This document shows, one piece after another, positions 35,901 through 52,116 of a stretch of DNA of 64,000 nucleotides (the stretch's first letter is position 1; each line of letters starts with the position of its first letter). The notes under the pieces are model-generated. The model saw nothing but the letters and a program-made list of their open reading frames with translations, was not told the DNA's origin and searched no databases. Both the position numbers and the translations under genes were made by a program. Origin of the DNA: Ramazzottius varieornatus (taxonomy: Eukaryota > Tardigrada > Eutardigrada > Parachela > Ramazzottiidae); the NCBI GenBank assembly GCA_001949185.1, contig BDGG01000002.1, positions 4,702,448 to 4,766,447 of the forward strand, in the 5' to 3' direction.

Positions 35901-37385
35901 TCCCGGACGCGAGCCCGCCTCCACCATAGCTATTTCCGCCTTGCAGACCAGAGTTGATATTGCCCCCGTAGGACCCACCACTTCCACCGAGTTGTGAACC
36001 AAGTCCACCACCTCCCGTACTGGATGAGTATCCAGACAGGCCATTCGTTAGTCCGTTGCTTCCTTGTAAACCAGAAGTCCCGTAGCTGGAGCCCTGGTTG
36101 ATTCCATTTCCGCCTTGTGGTTGTGTAGAGGAGCCGTAACTTGATCCTTGGCTAAGACCACTAAATCAAAAACGATAATAATACAAATTTTTACAACGCC
36201 ACCGTACTTGTGAATGATGAGTTTCTACGTCGGTGTGTTCATAAGGAAGATGTTCAAATGACGTCTGTGCCCACCTTATGGAGTTCTGTGAACTCTGCCC
36301 ATTCCCATACGTAAGCGACTGACCGCCAGTGGTTCCGCCGGCGTTCCCAAAGTTCCCTGTTTGACCATTCGTTCCGTATGATCCTTGGTTTGTTCCGCCA
36401 AAACTGCATGGAGAATATTTTTGGTAATCAGAGTTTCCCCTTGATTAGGGGTATTAAGCTCTGTCTCGTCTGCTGATGGGTGGTACATTTGGCCTCGTGG
36501 CCACGCCGCTGTCCATCTTTTATGGATTTCTCCATGGCCATAAGTCATAGATCAGTTTTTGAAGGAACTTTGCTGTTTCTTCAAAGTTGAAAGTTGAGAT
36601 CAGCTCTCGATCATCCCGCTACCAGGGAAGATCAGCTGATAGGATCTTTGATCCTTATTATGTATTGCCCCGTACGTATTCGTACACATAAATGAAGCCC
36701 GGGTAGCGAGAACGCGTAAACCGGCTAATCAACGATCAGCTGTCAATCACTCGAACGNNNNNNNNNNNNNNNNNNNNNNNNNNNNNNNNNNNNNNNNNNN
36801 NNNNNNNTAATGAGGATCAAAGATCCTATCAGCTGATCTTCGCTGGTAGCGGGATGATCAAGAGCTGATCTGAACTTTCAGAAATAGCCAAGTTCCTTCA
36901 AAAACTGATCTAAGACTTATGGCCATGGAGAAATCCATAAAAGATGGATAGCGGCGTGGCCGAGAGGCCAGATGTACCACCCATCAGCAGATGAAACAGA
37001 GCTTAAGCATAGTACGATACCCTATCTGTGAGCCTTGTCCGTTCAGGTTCCCGTACGACTGACCGGCAATAATTCCAGTATTTCCCGATTGACCGTTACT
37101 GCCATAGGACCCCTGATTTGTCCCAGCAAATCTGCAACGACTTATACAGGTAACTGTTTGATAATATTCCACACAGAGTACGAGGAAGTTTACGAAGTTT
37201 CAACAATGAGCACATTCACGTCACAGAAATGATAGCACATACCCTGTTTGCGAATTTTGTCCATTCGGGTAGGAACTTCCGGTATTTCCCAGTTGACCGT
37301 TTGTCCCATAGGATCCCTGGCAAGCAACATTAGATGCGGCATGAAGTCCTATTAGGAAAAGATAAGTAGACGGTTGCATCTTCAT
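32986..37385 (-). CDS. Secreted Gly/Ser/Gln/Asn/Tyr-rich repetitive protein
   Basis: Four exons: 37243-37385, 37021-37131, 36274-36403 and one very long one, 32986-36160. The start MKMQPSTYLFLIGLHAASNV gives a signal peptide, with cleavage likely after ...ACQ. The mature chain of about 1,170 residues is nearly all Gly, Ser, Gln, Asn, Thr and Tyr, with very few charged residues and no Cys that I see after the signal peptide. Recurrent motifs are SSYGG, QGSYG and the longer NNAYSGGQALQG. Exons 2 and 3 each encode one module beginning F(A/G)GTNQGSYG, with phase-2 borders at both ends, so they look like exon duplicates. The tail (QLRSSSSRVSNSIPALPSPL) is more basic. The composition suggests an extracellular structural, adhesive, cuticular or silk-like protein, but I know no named relative. 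A repeat element and an assembly gap lie in the intron between exons 2 and 3. Confidence 0.85.
36454..37006. mobile_element. TTAA-ended foldback element interrupted by the assembly gap
   Basis: Two long arms, 36454-36664 and about 36808-37006, are inverted copies at roughly 90 percent identity. Shared blocks include GCTGATGGGTGGTACAT, CCATCTTTTATGGATTTCTC, CATGGCCATAAGTC and GATCAGCTGATAGGATCTTT. Both outer ends are TTAA, the target of piggyBac-type elements. No coding frame is visible in the part sequenced. It lies within the intron between exons 2 and 3 of the secreted repetitive protein, with its right end 14 nt from the splice donor. The arm carries TGGCCGAGAGG, a tRNA box-A-like string, but no box B follows, so I do not call a tRNA. 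Confidence 0.7.
36758..36807. other. Assembly gap, 50 N
   Basis: Exactly 50 undetermined bases, probably a scaffold join of nominal size. It falls between the two arms of a near-perfect inverted repeat, a structure that commonly breaks assembly. Confidence 0.98.
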
Positions 37386-37454
37386 ATTGATACAAAGTCG
37401 AGATGGTGAAGTCGACGTGTTCAGAGGAAGTGAGTTCGCTGTCGAGAGAGCCAA

Positions 37455-39433
37455 TGTGGCGGTGAATCTTTCGACTTCAGGAAAAACACACGCTATATAG
37501 CGACCAAAGACTTTACGGAAATCATTCGAAGAAACACTACTGTCTTCGCCACTGTCTTCGGATAAAGGGAACGTTTTTCAATGAATGAAATTTCGAAATG
37601 GCAGACAACTAGACATGTGGATAAACTTACCTAAGCGTGCGTGTCGGCATTTAGTTGGACATCTTTCCGTAGTTGACCTCTCAAGTTTTCCATGTATTTG
37701 GACCTAGAACAATCCAAAGGACCATGAAGGATAAGTCTCTGCTAAAGCACACAATGAATGTTTGCGAAGCACTTTGTTGTGTCAGCTTTCGCGGCCCGTG
37801 ACCATTGGGCAGTACGGCCAAAGGTACGCCGTGTTTCCTTGCATCCCGCGGTCCGCCGTCGTCTTGACAGACGTCACAGCGGATTAGATCAGCTTAGATG
37901 TCTGATGTAACGTGATGTTTTCTGTAATGTATCAAATTATAATAATAATGTTGTGACGGATAAAGTTTGCATGTCCGGGTCCGGACCTTTTCATTGTCAG
38001 ATGGATTGTCTTGAAGACATTACGTCAGGACAGTGACAGGACCTAGCTTCCTGTCAAGTCGGTGGCTCGTTGAAGACCTCTCGTGAGATATTGTGCTCTC
38101 AAGATCACATCTCCGGTTGACCTCTCGAGACATCTGCTTGATCCGCTGATTGTATGTACGCCGGAAAGTACTGTATCGTGCGCTGTCAGGTCGTCCGATC
38201 TAAACGAACAAAATGGTGTAAAGAAAAGCAGTCTTCCGGCTCAGGAGGAGTCTACTGCTGAACGAATAACTCATCTGGAGGAATGCCGGATTTCCAGTGA
38301 AGAGTGGAAGAGAGTTTTGGGCGGCCACAGGAGGACAATGAACGCGGGCCATGCGCATGATCATTCGGAAGTGGTTAACTCGTATATTTAACTCCAGAAG
38401 ACATTTTAGAGTGGTGCCTGTACATGACTTAGAACTTCGTAAATCCGGCTTTCTGAAAGTTTTGATCGCGGACTAGTAAAGTGAGTGCTGAAGTGCAAAT
38501 ATCAAATATGTTTCCTTTCTTCCGGTATACGTTGTTCGGTTTAGCGACGGAAGTCAACTGATAAAGGCGTCAAGGCTGCATTCTAACTTACTCTGAGTCT
38601 ACGATCTCCAGGCCCGTGATCTCGAACAGGCCGTCTTATCAGACTGTGCACCGCAAGGCGTGCCAGAAAGTGATCGGGGCATAGAATGGTAAAACATCCT
38701 GTGTTCTGTAAGGTCGAGAGCGAAGACTGGATGCATTACGTCGAACAGTCGCTGATATCATCCGTCTGTTATAGTCGATTATCTATTCCCGTAATTTAAA
38801 CCTACGAGGTAAACGACATAATTCGGGCATATCGATTTTCGCACCATAATTCGGGCAACGCGAAAAGTTTGAATATTATCGTTAACGCTTGATTTGTTTC
38901 TCATCGTACGCTTGTTGATACAATATAAGGCTTTTTAACATTGGACGGACCCATGTCTCTCCCAGGCCAAATTCCCGTCATCCACAACGCTTTGTTGTTC
39001 TCAAAACTACTGAAACCTCCAGGAGAGGGATTAGTCTATCTCACGAAACAAGAAGCAGTTCATCATGCGCAGCAGGAGCTGAGTTAAAATATGCCCAAAT
39101 TACGAGTGAAAAACCTTTATGCCCGAATTATGTCGTTTACGTCGCAGTTTCATCGACTTATCGTCCATCTTTGGATATCGTGATTCTCTCTCCGATTTTC
39201 CAGGACCTAACCTTTACTATCTTCCATCGTCTTCCTTCTAGTTCTGGACGTCTGACATGCTGTGCGTTTCCGTTCAGCTCTCCTGATCACAAACAGTCTG
39301 TCCCAGATTAGCAGCGTGGTGGCAATTCAGCGACGCAAGGTAGGTATCAGCGACGCCGTCTTTTGCTCTTGGTTATCATCTCGACGTCTTCCAGGCTGCT
39401 CTGGTTGTACGTACTAACCTGAAGAGTCCAGTG
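37455..39433. other. Spacer upstream of the RPB2 gene
   Basis: About 2 kb between divergent genes. I see no conserved coding sequence. The only structure I can support is the MITE at 38809-39140. Promoters of the secreted repetitive protein (minus) and RPB2 (plus) should lie here, but I recognise no clear core elements. Confidence 0.5.
38809..39140. mobile_element. MITE with about 50-bp terminal inverted repeats
   Basis: The left end starts GTAAACGACATAATTCGGGC and the right end is its exact reverse complement. Similarity continues with mismatches to about 50 nt, including a second ATAATTCGGGCA-like block in each arm. The total is 332 bp with no coding frame. I see no clear target-site duplication, so the superfamily is not assigned. 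It lies about 300 bp upstream of the RPB2 start codon. Confidence 0.7.
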
Positions 39434-44526
<5,093 letters not shown>

Positions 44527-45275
44527 TCATTGTTAGTTTTCAAGGCGCATCGTCGCATAATCTTTTTTTTACTTCAGAATACTATTAATGTTTCGCATAA
44601 CAGCTGTGATGAGATCGACGTTAGCTCTTGAAATACAGCAGTCCTATTTTTCATCCTCGCGAACCGCGATGAAATGTGTGTACACGTGTTATTCCCTGTC
44701 ACTTCTAAGTTATTTTCAAGCTTTTCTTCCTGATGTTTTGTGGGAAGAATATCTCAGCAAACCTAAATACGGTAAACCGGGTTTCGTCAAGTGGCGAAAA
44801 GGTTTGATGGGGCTTTCGCTGTTTTTACAGGAACAGGTCTGTGCTGCATTGATGAAGCCGAAAGTACCGATAGTTTCGCATGCAATGTTTTAAACTAACA
44901 ATAACAAGAAGTTAATAGAACTCTGTCGCTCGGTGATGTACGGGTATAAAAAAGAGGTACAGGGACGATGAAAACAGTCCGTGAATATTGATCATTGGTA
45001 ATTAATAATGCAACAAACGGAGGTCAACGAAATCCCGGCGCTTGAACCCAACATCAATCAGTCAATCAATCACTTGCCGCAGTTTTCAGAGACAAGTCGT
45101 TACGTCAAGTTGTCCATCTTCGACAAACACCACGATCGTTCGTTAGAAAGCATGATTAGACTGCAATATTAACCAAACTAGTTTTTTCGTTCTTTTTTTC
45201 CTACAAAAAAATGCAATTTGTTCAACACAAGAAAACAAAACAAAAAAACAAAGAAGGAAACATGGTGCGTCGCTA
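44527..45275. other. Spacer between convergent RPB2 and PHD-finger genes
   Basis: About 750 nt forming the 3' regions of both genes. One plus-strand frame (44588-44893) is open for about 100 codons but shows no recognisable domain, and its composition does not suggest a protein. I see no other structure, except an A-rich tract near 45205-45255. Confidence 0.5.
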
Positions 45276-48200
45276 TCAAGTTTTTATGTCCTTTGCGCCA
45301 ATGTGAGACAGCTGAGGGGGACGGAATTCTTGCGCAAAAGACTCTAGCGATTCTCGACTAGTCAGTCCAGTGTCAGGCAAGTGCAACGGTGGCGTCTTTT
45401 GAGCCTGACCGTTCAGGTTGTTAACAGACCCGATCCGCTGGATAACCGATGTGCGAGGAGGTGCTCTGGAGGTAGGAGTCGGCGTGGAGTCAGACCGTGT
45501 GAACCGGGGAGGCGACAGGGACACGACAACTGGGATGCTCTGCGGTGTGGTCATGGATGGAGACAGCAATGAAGAGACATTGTCTTCTGCTTTGGTGGGT
45601 GTGGATGGTGGAGACGATATACTGGGTTTGGACTGACTGCTGGCGTCTGAAGAGCTAAGTGCGTTCTGTGAGTTCTGCCTTAGCTGCTTGTATTCCGCTA
45701 AGGAGAACTACGACCAGAGAAACAACATCAGGCCATTCAACGAAAATGCGAAAAAGTAGTGTCTTTTTACAAGATATTTCGACATTCATTGCGATATTCT
45801 GAGATAGTGGAAATAAAATACCTTTTTCGGAGTGACAGCTGCAGTGCTGTTATTCTGCTTCTCCATTACCTGCCGAAAAGTGCAACGTGTAGGACAAGCA
45901 CACAAACCAGTAGCGAAGGGAAAACTCACCTCGTTGGTTGTGTCGTGGTTGGAACTCGAGCGTGGCGACACCACACCATCCGTTAAGGGGCCAGGAGGCA
46001 CCTTCTCCGTCAAGACAGATGAGGTGGACACTTGGTCTGTGTGGGCGAGCACTTGTTGGGCAGGCGGAAGAATCTTCAGGAGAGTTTCAAGGAGGTTGAC
46101 CGTAGATGTCGATGGCTGGTTCTGCCAGCTGTAGCTTAGGGGCATGGCTGGCCGCTCTTCGGTAACCTCTTGTGTCTTGTCGAGGACCTGATTCCTGTAA
46201 GCACCTTCTTGTATCATAGCGCGAACCGTCTTCGATCTGCTCATAGCCGCGGAAATAGGTGTGGTGTTGCGGTGGTCGGAGCAAGCAGTCGAGCGAGCTT
46301 CCTTGTCTGAACGCCTCAGACCGTCCATCGGGAATGACGCCCAACATAATTGTCGCTCTTCTGGAGCCGTGGACAGAAAAGCTTGTTCCTTCCCCGCCAC
46401 TTCTACTACGGCTTCTAGAAAAAGAAAGACCCCATGTAACAATCTTTGCTTCAACAACTGTAGTAGGAGTACAAAAGAACAATAAAACCAATGTGTATAC
46501 TTTACTCGCACGCACTTGCATACACAGTCAACAGTGTCACATTAGTTTTGTTAGTATGTAGGTGCGTGAGGAGCTATATACCAGCTGCAAAGTAATTCGA
46601 CGAAGTTCAGACGAAGGTTAGAATACTTACCAGTGGGTGACTGCTGTAAGTATCTTGCACAGAAGGCTTTCTTGACTCCATACAGATGATAAAGGCGCGT
46701 TCTTTCTTCGGCCACCTTCGTCTTCTCGAGCTCCTGACTGGTTGTGAAAGCTCGCTTTCGTCTGCGTGCCTTCTCCGAGTCCGTCTCCGACAGCATATCG
46801 CCCATGGTACTGTAGTATGAGTCGACGAAACTAATGCTACGGTTGCGCTTCTTGATGGGTGGGGAGACGGGGAAGGCCGAAGGACTTTCCAAGTCATCTT
46901 GCCCGCCACTCTCATCGGCCTCCTTCTCCTTCTTGCGCTTCTTGACACAGTTGAGCTCTATCCGCATCCCCACAGAACCGATTTCCGCTGCTTTGAGCGA
47001 TGCTGCGTTCTTCAGTCGTACGGAATACCTACCAAACGAAACCAAAATCACCACTCCGACCTCGTCTACTCTGATGAAGGGCCTTACAGTACCTCGGTTT
47101 CAGTTTGTCTTTCTTATCTGAGAGGCTGGTTAACGGCTGACTTATTCCATCAGTACTGTTGTTGTTGGTCGTTTCGGAAACGCTAGAGCTCCTTCTGTTT
47201 GCCATATCCTTGCTCTTGAAATTTCTTCGCTTCTTGAGAGGTGGCTCAGGCGGGGTTGTCATGATGGAGCTTTCAGCCACGGCTGCTGTTGTGTCTACGG
47301 TCGAAACTACCGGTATTTCTACTGCAGCAACTTCTTTGCCCACCATTTCGGCCCGAGAAGGTGGCGGGTTAGTGTTCTCTTCATGGCTTTCGAGATCATC
47401 ACCGCGAGCAGAGACGGCGTCTGTCGGAGCAGGAGAGCCTACCGAGGAGCTGGCTTCCATACCTAATCTCTTTCTCTTGCTTCGCTTTTCCCTTCGCTCT
47501 TCTAGCCGCTTGAACATTTCTTCGTACTGGAGGATCTTTCGGTCGTCGCGAGAGAGTTCGTCGTGCGAGATCGAAGCTTGTCGGGATACGCTTCCTTCTC
47601 CTGCTGTTCTGCTGGAGGAAGGGTTGTCCGATCTCTTCTTGTCAGCGGAGGAAGTGAGATCAGTGGGACGGAGGAGGAGGGAAGTTCCATTGTCACTGGG
47701 CTTTCTCCTAACGGTCCTTCGAACCTTCCTCCTCTTCTTTTCTTCCTCTAGAAATCGAATACCTCGTTGCAAAGACTATTACAACTTTGCCGTTTTTCAC
47801 TTCACCAGTGCTGAAGACTTACCGGAGTGTGCGTCTGCTAAGCGAAGTGCCGTATGGTGCTCCCGAGCTTCTTCCGGCCGAAGCGGCCTCGGCGACACCG
47901 GATCACACACCTCACAGAGGTAACAGTCGGGCACGGCAGTAGGGAGGATTCCCATACAGCCAAAGTGCTGCCAGACTTCGCACTTCTCGCACTGAATCTG
48001 CTCACCCACGATATCGGTGTACTGGCAGATGCAGCGAATGATGTAGTCCGATTCATGTTCCTCATTCTACAAAACACGAAGCCATCATCTTGAAACCGAT
48101 ATTCGAATGAAAGCTAATCGGGCCGTACCTGTTGGAGTTTGATGTTCTTCTTGGGAGAAGCAGCTGAAATAGCCTTCCTGGGCCTCCGTTTGACTTTCTG

Positions 48201-48824
48201 TCCGTTCTTGTCCTTTCTAATACTGTATTTTCTCTTCTGCGGCTTTTCGGTCCGACAAAGTGGCGGTGAAAGAGGAGACTTTTCTGAGTCGGCACTGCGA
48301 CGCAGGAGGCTGCTGCTTCGGGACACATCGGGACCACCGGCGTAACGTCGATACGTAACTGTAATACTACCGTCAGTCTGGGGAGAGGACGATCCCGAAG
48401 ATGTCGACAGCCGATGCTGCGGTGACAAGAGATCCTTCTCCGTCGGAACAACGTGATCCGGCGTGTTCGACTTGGAGGAAGGTGACGAGTGAGCATCTAG
48501 AAAAACCAACCACAAACTACAAGCACATATCAAGAAAACATGGGAGCTCGGCAAGCAACAGGATGAGACTGTTTTCCCAAGTGGCGCACATTATCATTGC
48601 TATTGGCTGAAATTGTGCGCCACTTGGAAAAACAATCTTGTACGGTTTGTTCGCCCAGGTCGGGAATATTCCTCTCCAGATTTTCACATACCTAAATTAC
48701 AAATGGGTAGTATGGAGGTGTGTATGGTGAGGTTCTTGTATCTGCTGGGGTGGACGGCGAGTCCGGCTGGGCCATCCGGTAGGTTTTCATCGCCAGCTCT
48801 GACGTTGTCACCAGTATCTGCCAT
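45276..48824 (-). CDS. PHD-finger chromatin protein, KMT2E/SETD5-like but without a visible SET domain
   Basis: The likely start is ATG at 48822-48824 (MADTGDNVRAGDEN). Exon 2 (about 48129-48497) is Ser/Pro-rich and then strongly basic (KRKYSIRKDKNGQKVKRRPR). The PHD finger follows (about 48070-47850): CICQYTDIVGEQIQCEKCEV, WQHFGCMG, YLCEVCDP, the C4-H-C3 pattern with the aromatic Trp of histone-H3K4me readers. Next come a basic/charged helix region (LSRDDRKILQYEEMFKRLEE), a long Ser/Thr/Pro-rich part, SPPIKKRNRSISFVDSYYS and the block FSLAEYKQLRQ near 45700. The PHD type plus the SLAEY(K/R) motif recall KMT2E/MLL5, SETD5 and fly upSET. Those proteins have a SET domain after the PHD. I looked between the PHD and the C-terminus and found no SET signature. 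The stop is at 45276-45278. Exon borders in the C-terminal half are approximate. Confidence 0.75.
46503..46569. repeat. Palindromic CGCACTTGCATAC element (PHD-gene intron)
   Basis: CTCGCACGCACTTGCATAC at the left and GTATGTAGGTGCGTGAG at the right form imperfect inverted arms around about 30 nt. It lies in an intron of the PHD-finger gene. The related motif CGCACCTGCATAC appears in RPB2 and myosin XV introns. Confidence 0.6.
48541..48660. repeat. Palindromic GTGGCGCA element, copy 5, most complete (PHD-gene intron 1)
   Basis: The core arms CCCAAGTGGCGCACA and TGTGCGCCACTTGG are almost perfect. Beyond them the similarity continues: GGCAAGCAACAGGATGAGAC on the left pairs with the reverse complement of the right flank (GGCGAACAAACCGTACAAGA) with mismatches. 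The whole is about 120 nt, with centre TATTGGCTGAAA. It lies in the first intron of the PHD-finger gene. Confidence 0.8.
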
Positions 48825-50687
48825 GATGAGGCGTCAGACTCAGCACCACGATCCAAGACCGGTTCACCTATCAATGCAAAGAAAGCACCCTGGTCATACA
48901 AGGAAACAAACATGAGCTTCCTCCATTTAGACGTTTCAACCAAAACACAAATGACACTCTCCGTACAACTCTTCTAGCTTGTGGCTGGAAAAACGTGCAA
49001 TAACTAATGCGTCAACTTCATAGAGCCCTGACCAACTGATTCTAAATCCACTGGTGAACCGCTGATGTGCTTTTCGATGAACTGTTGCACCATCCGTAAG
49101 CAGACCTGCCTTGATTAGACAGTACCGTGAAAGATCGGTTAAATGAACAAAACGACCAAGGCAAAACAATGCGGACACTTTCAGATAACAACTAAACCCT
49201 TTGAAATCAGAGACCTTCGATGACAACACTTCCCCAGACTTGAACTGCTATTGCCAAGTTAGTCAAACGATCTTTGATCGAATCACCTAGTTATTAATCT
49301 CCAGACCAGTTTCGAGCCAAAAGAGACTCCATCAGGCACACTGGCTGCACTTCCTCGTTGCATTTTAATTTCTTTCATTTGTGTCTATTTCATATCTGTA
49401 TCTCCAGACAGATAGCGTTCTCGTGCTGTTGCGCTGAGTATTTCCGAGGTTGACGCGGACTCGGTTCTCGCATAACAACCGCGATCCGCGAGTTCTAAGA
49501 GGCACCATCTCATTACTGTGCTTGCGCATTGCCAATGCACTGCCTGCACTGTTCGACTTCTTTCCGGGTCCAACTGGCGCAGTAAGCAACTTATTAAACT
49601 CAGTACACAACACCGTAATTTCTGCCCACTATACAGCAGAAACGCTGAAGTCGTATTTCCAGTATTGATGGCCAGCCTAGAGCTCTTTCGTGACTCACAA
49701 GAGTTTCACCACGGTTTATGATCGATAGTGCTCGTGTGTAACGTGCGTGCAAGTCTCACAAAGGACCTTCCGTCCTCAAGCTTGATAAGCAACTTTCATT
49801 CCGTCGCTACTGCTCGGCTAAACCTTCCTTCCACATACTACGGCAGCTTCGCCGCCACAGCCTATGCGCTTCCCTGCATGTGTCAGCTTCCTTCCAAACT
49901 ATCGATTTGCAAAATGCTTTCCCTCGACTACTGCCTTCCGACTGCAAGTAGCCTTGGAACTGAAAGAGGCCGTGCACAGCCTGCATCCTAGCCTTTTCCG
50001 TCTGCCCGGACCGAGCTCAGCAGCTTTGACGAGGGCTCTTCCAGCCCTCCCTGATGCAGATCCTGATTGCCCTTATATCCTTGGAGCTTCCTGGAAACAC
50101 AAAGTATATAATTCTGCCCACTGCAATTTCGCTTCATGGATAGCTTGGATAATTGGATCCCCCAAGAAATATTTCCCTGTCAAGACAAGCTGCATCTCCG
50201 GGGCTATAGCGTAGACGATTGCTCCTTGCTAACTGCCTGTCCTTCACTCCCTTCCGATCATAACGCCTTTCTCAAGGACTTTGTGCCAGTATATAATATA
50301 TTTCTACGTGGAAATACTCGATTTCGACAGAGAGAATAAATCGCAGCTTGTCTGCGCTGTACGTGCATGGCTCAAGTACATTTCACTCAACCTAGTCTGT
50401 CCAGTCCAGTCCAGTCCATATCCAGGTATGACAGGGAGAAGAAGACGCGCAGGTAAACTCCTACCCACACAATCCAATGCAGCATTCTGCAGCTAAGCAG
50501 ATTTCTCCAAGGTAAAGACGGTCAAGCCCAATGCATGCTAGCTGCCAGTGCCTGATATCCCACCACAACCAGCCACAGATGACTAGCGATGCGTAGCCCA
50601 AGTCGTGAAGGTGGAAAGCTCGATTTCACGTCTGCGCATATACTTTATATACTCACTGCCTCCGAAATACTCAAGGAAAAAAAGAAA

Positions 50688-50709
50688 GACGACGACGACG
50701 ACGACGACG
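50688..50709 (+). repeat. (GAC)7 microsatellite
   Basis: Seven tandem GAC units plus one base, preceded by an A-rich purine tract. Confidence 0.85.
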
Positions 50710-52116
50710 GGCACAGATGCGGTTATTCCAGCTCAGGAATATCCTGTCAGCCAGCTTTTTCTGAGTTTCACAGCTTTGAGTCCTTCATGATCGGCCTTCG
50801 TTGCTGCGCCTCACTAAGACGGACTTCTTCCACGTCTGCAGACCATGCAAAAAAAATTACCATTTAAACAGTTCGTCATATTTTTCACGGAAGAATATCC
50901 ATATCTCCTGCTAGCTCCATATCGACTAACGAACCCGAATCCATATATAGCTAGGGAGACCTACGACGATAAGAAGCAGACACGATAATATGGATACTCT
51001 TGTCAAGACATTCGAATTCGACCACCTCGATGCGTTGGCTGACTTGGCCCTTATCTAACTCGAGCTTGGTTATCCTTTATTCTCGAAGGTACCTGCCTGT
51101 AAGCCTGTAACATGGAAAGCGTAAGCGACAAGAGATCAGTAACAAAGTCGGCCATATGGTCCTCGTCCGCAACCACCACGGGAAATGCTTTCGTAACCTC
51201 CTTTCGCCAACAGGAAGATTCGGTCCTGCGATCTCTTTTCCTTGGAGATCGCCTAATTTCCTTTCACTCTTGCCTTTTGGTTTAGGAAAGATTTCGGAAG
51301 GATCAATACAGAGATTCAGAATAATCCTTAACGAAGCATTGCCACGCAGATTGTAAATAACAAAGCTATTTTCTCGCGCTGGCTATTTTGGATACTGGCA
51401 CAAACACTCACGGTGCTGATTCACAGCTTTAAGGATCGCTACAGCATACAGTACAATGATGGATAAGATTAGTGATTCCTTCATCAGGGAAGGAACCAAT
51501 TACTGACATTAGTAATTCGAGATACACACATATAACTCACGTAGGTTCCTTCTGAGTTCCTTCGACAAGACAATTTTTTCGGCAAGGTCTTAGCCTGCTC
51601 GATCGACTTACCATCTCTTGAAGTCCGGTAGGATTATGAAAAGACGAGGAGGTGTAATCCAGTTAGGACTTAGGTCCAAGTGATGTCGCTTTCTACAGTT
51701 CCTACATCCTTCCAGCTAATTAACGGGGACCGTGACTCTCTGGCGTAGTTTTGAAGTAGTTCCACGAACAATCGTATAGCCAGGCCTACTAGGTGCACTT
51801 ATCGCGGTGCGCAAATCTCAAGGATGAAGTCCAAATCATATCAGGAATGATTCTTGGTAAACGTTGTACCTCGCGCAGTGGACGACTATAGCTGGAGTGG
51901 AGAAATGTGAAAGAGGCATTTCGATTATCTTGGCTCGTCTGCGCATGCGAGCTATTTGAAACTGGTAGACACGAAAGTGCGTACAGAGACCAGAGTGGAA
52001 CCGACACGTAAACGGAGCTATGGGGTGCAACCAGCTTAACTACTCGGCGCATTTTATCCTGGTAAAGTACGTACGTCGTGTTGAACTACGTACTGTTAAA
52101 CTTAAACGTCAGCTAT

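Noticed and set aside
36940-36975. Possible tRNA gene from TGGCCGAGAGG (box-A-like)
   Set aside because: There is no box B, no acceptor or anticodon stem can be drawn, and the string belongs to the arm of an inverted repeat.
44588-44893. 100-codon open frame after RPB2 as a separate gene
   Set aside because: It has no recognisable domain, no splice or start context that stands out, and lies in the shared 3' spacer of two convergent genes.
47159-47923. 254-codon plus-strand frame opposite the PHD-finger gene
   Set aside because: The minus strand carries the PHD finger and coherent exons. The plus-strand frame is Ser/Leu-rich antisense of Ser/Arg/Lys codons and has no domain.
49450-51360. Ancient retroelement suggested by several open frames and the string HMVLVRNHHGK
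   Set aside because: There is no reverse transcriptase, protease or RNase H motif and no terminal repeats. A single weak string is not enough.
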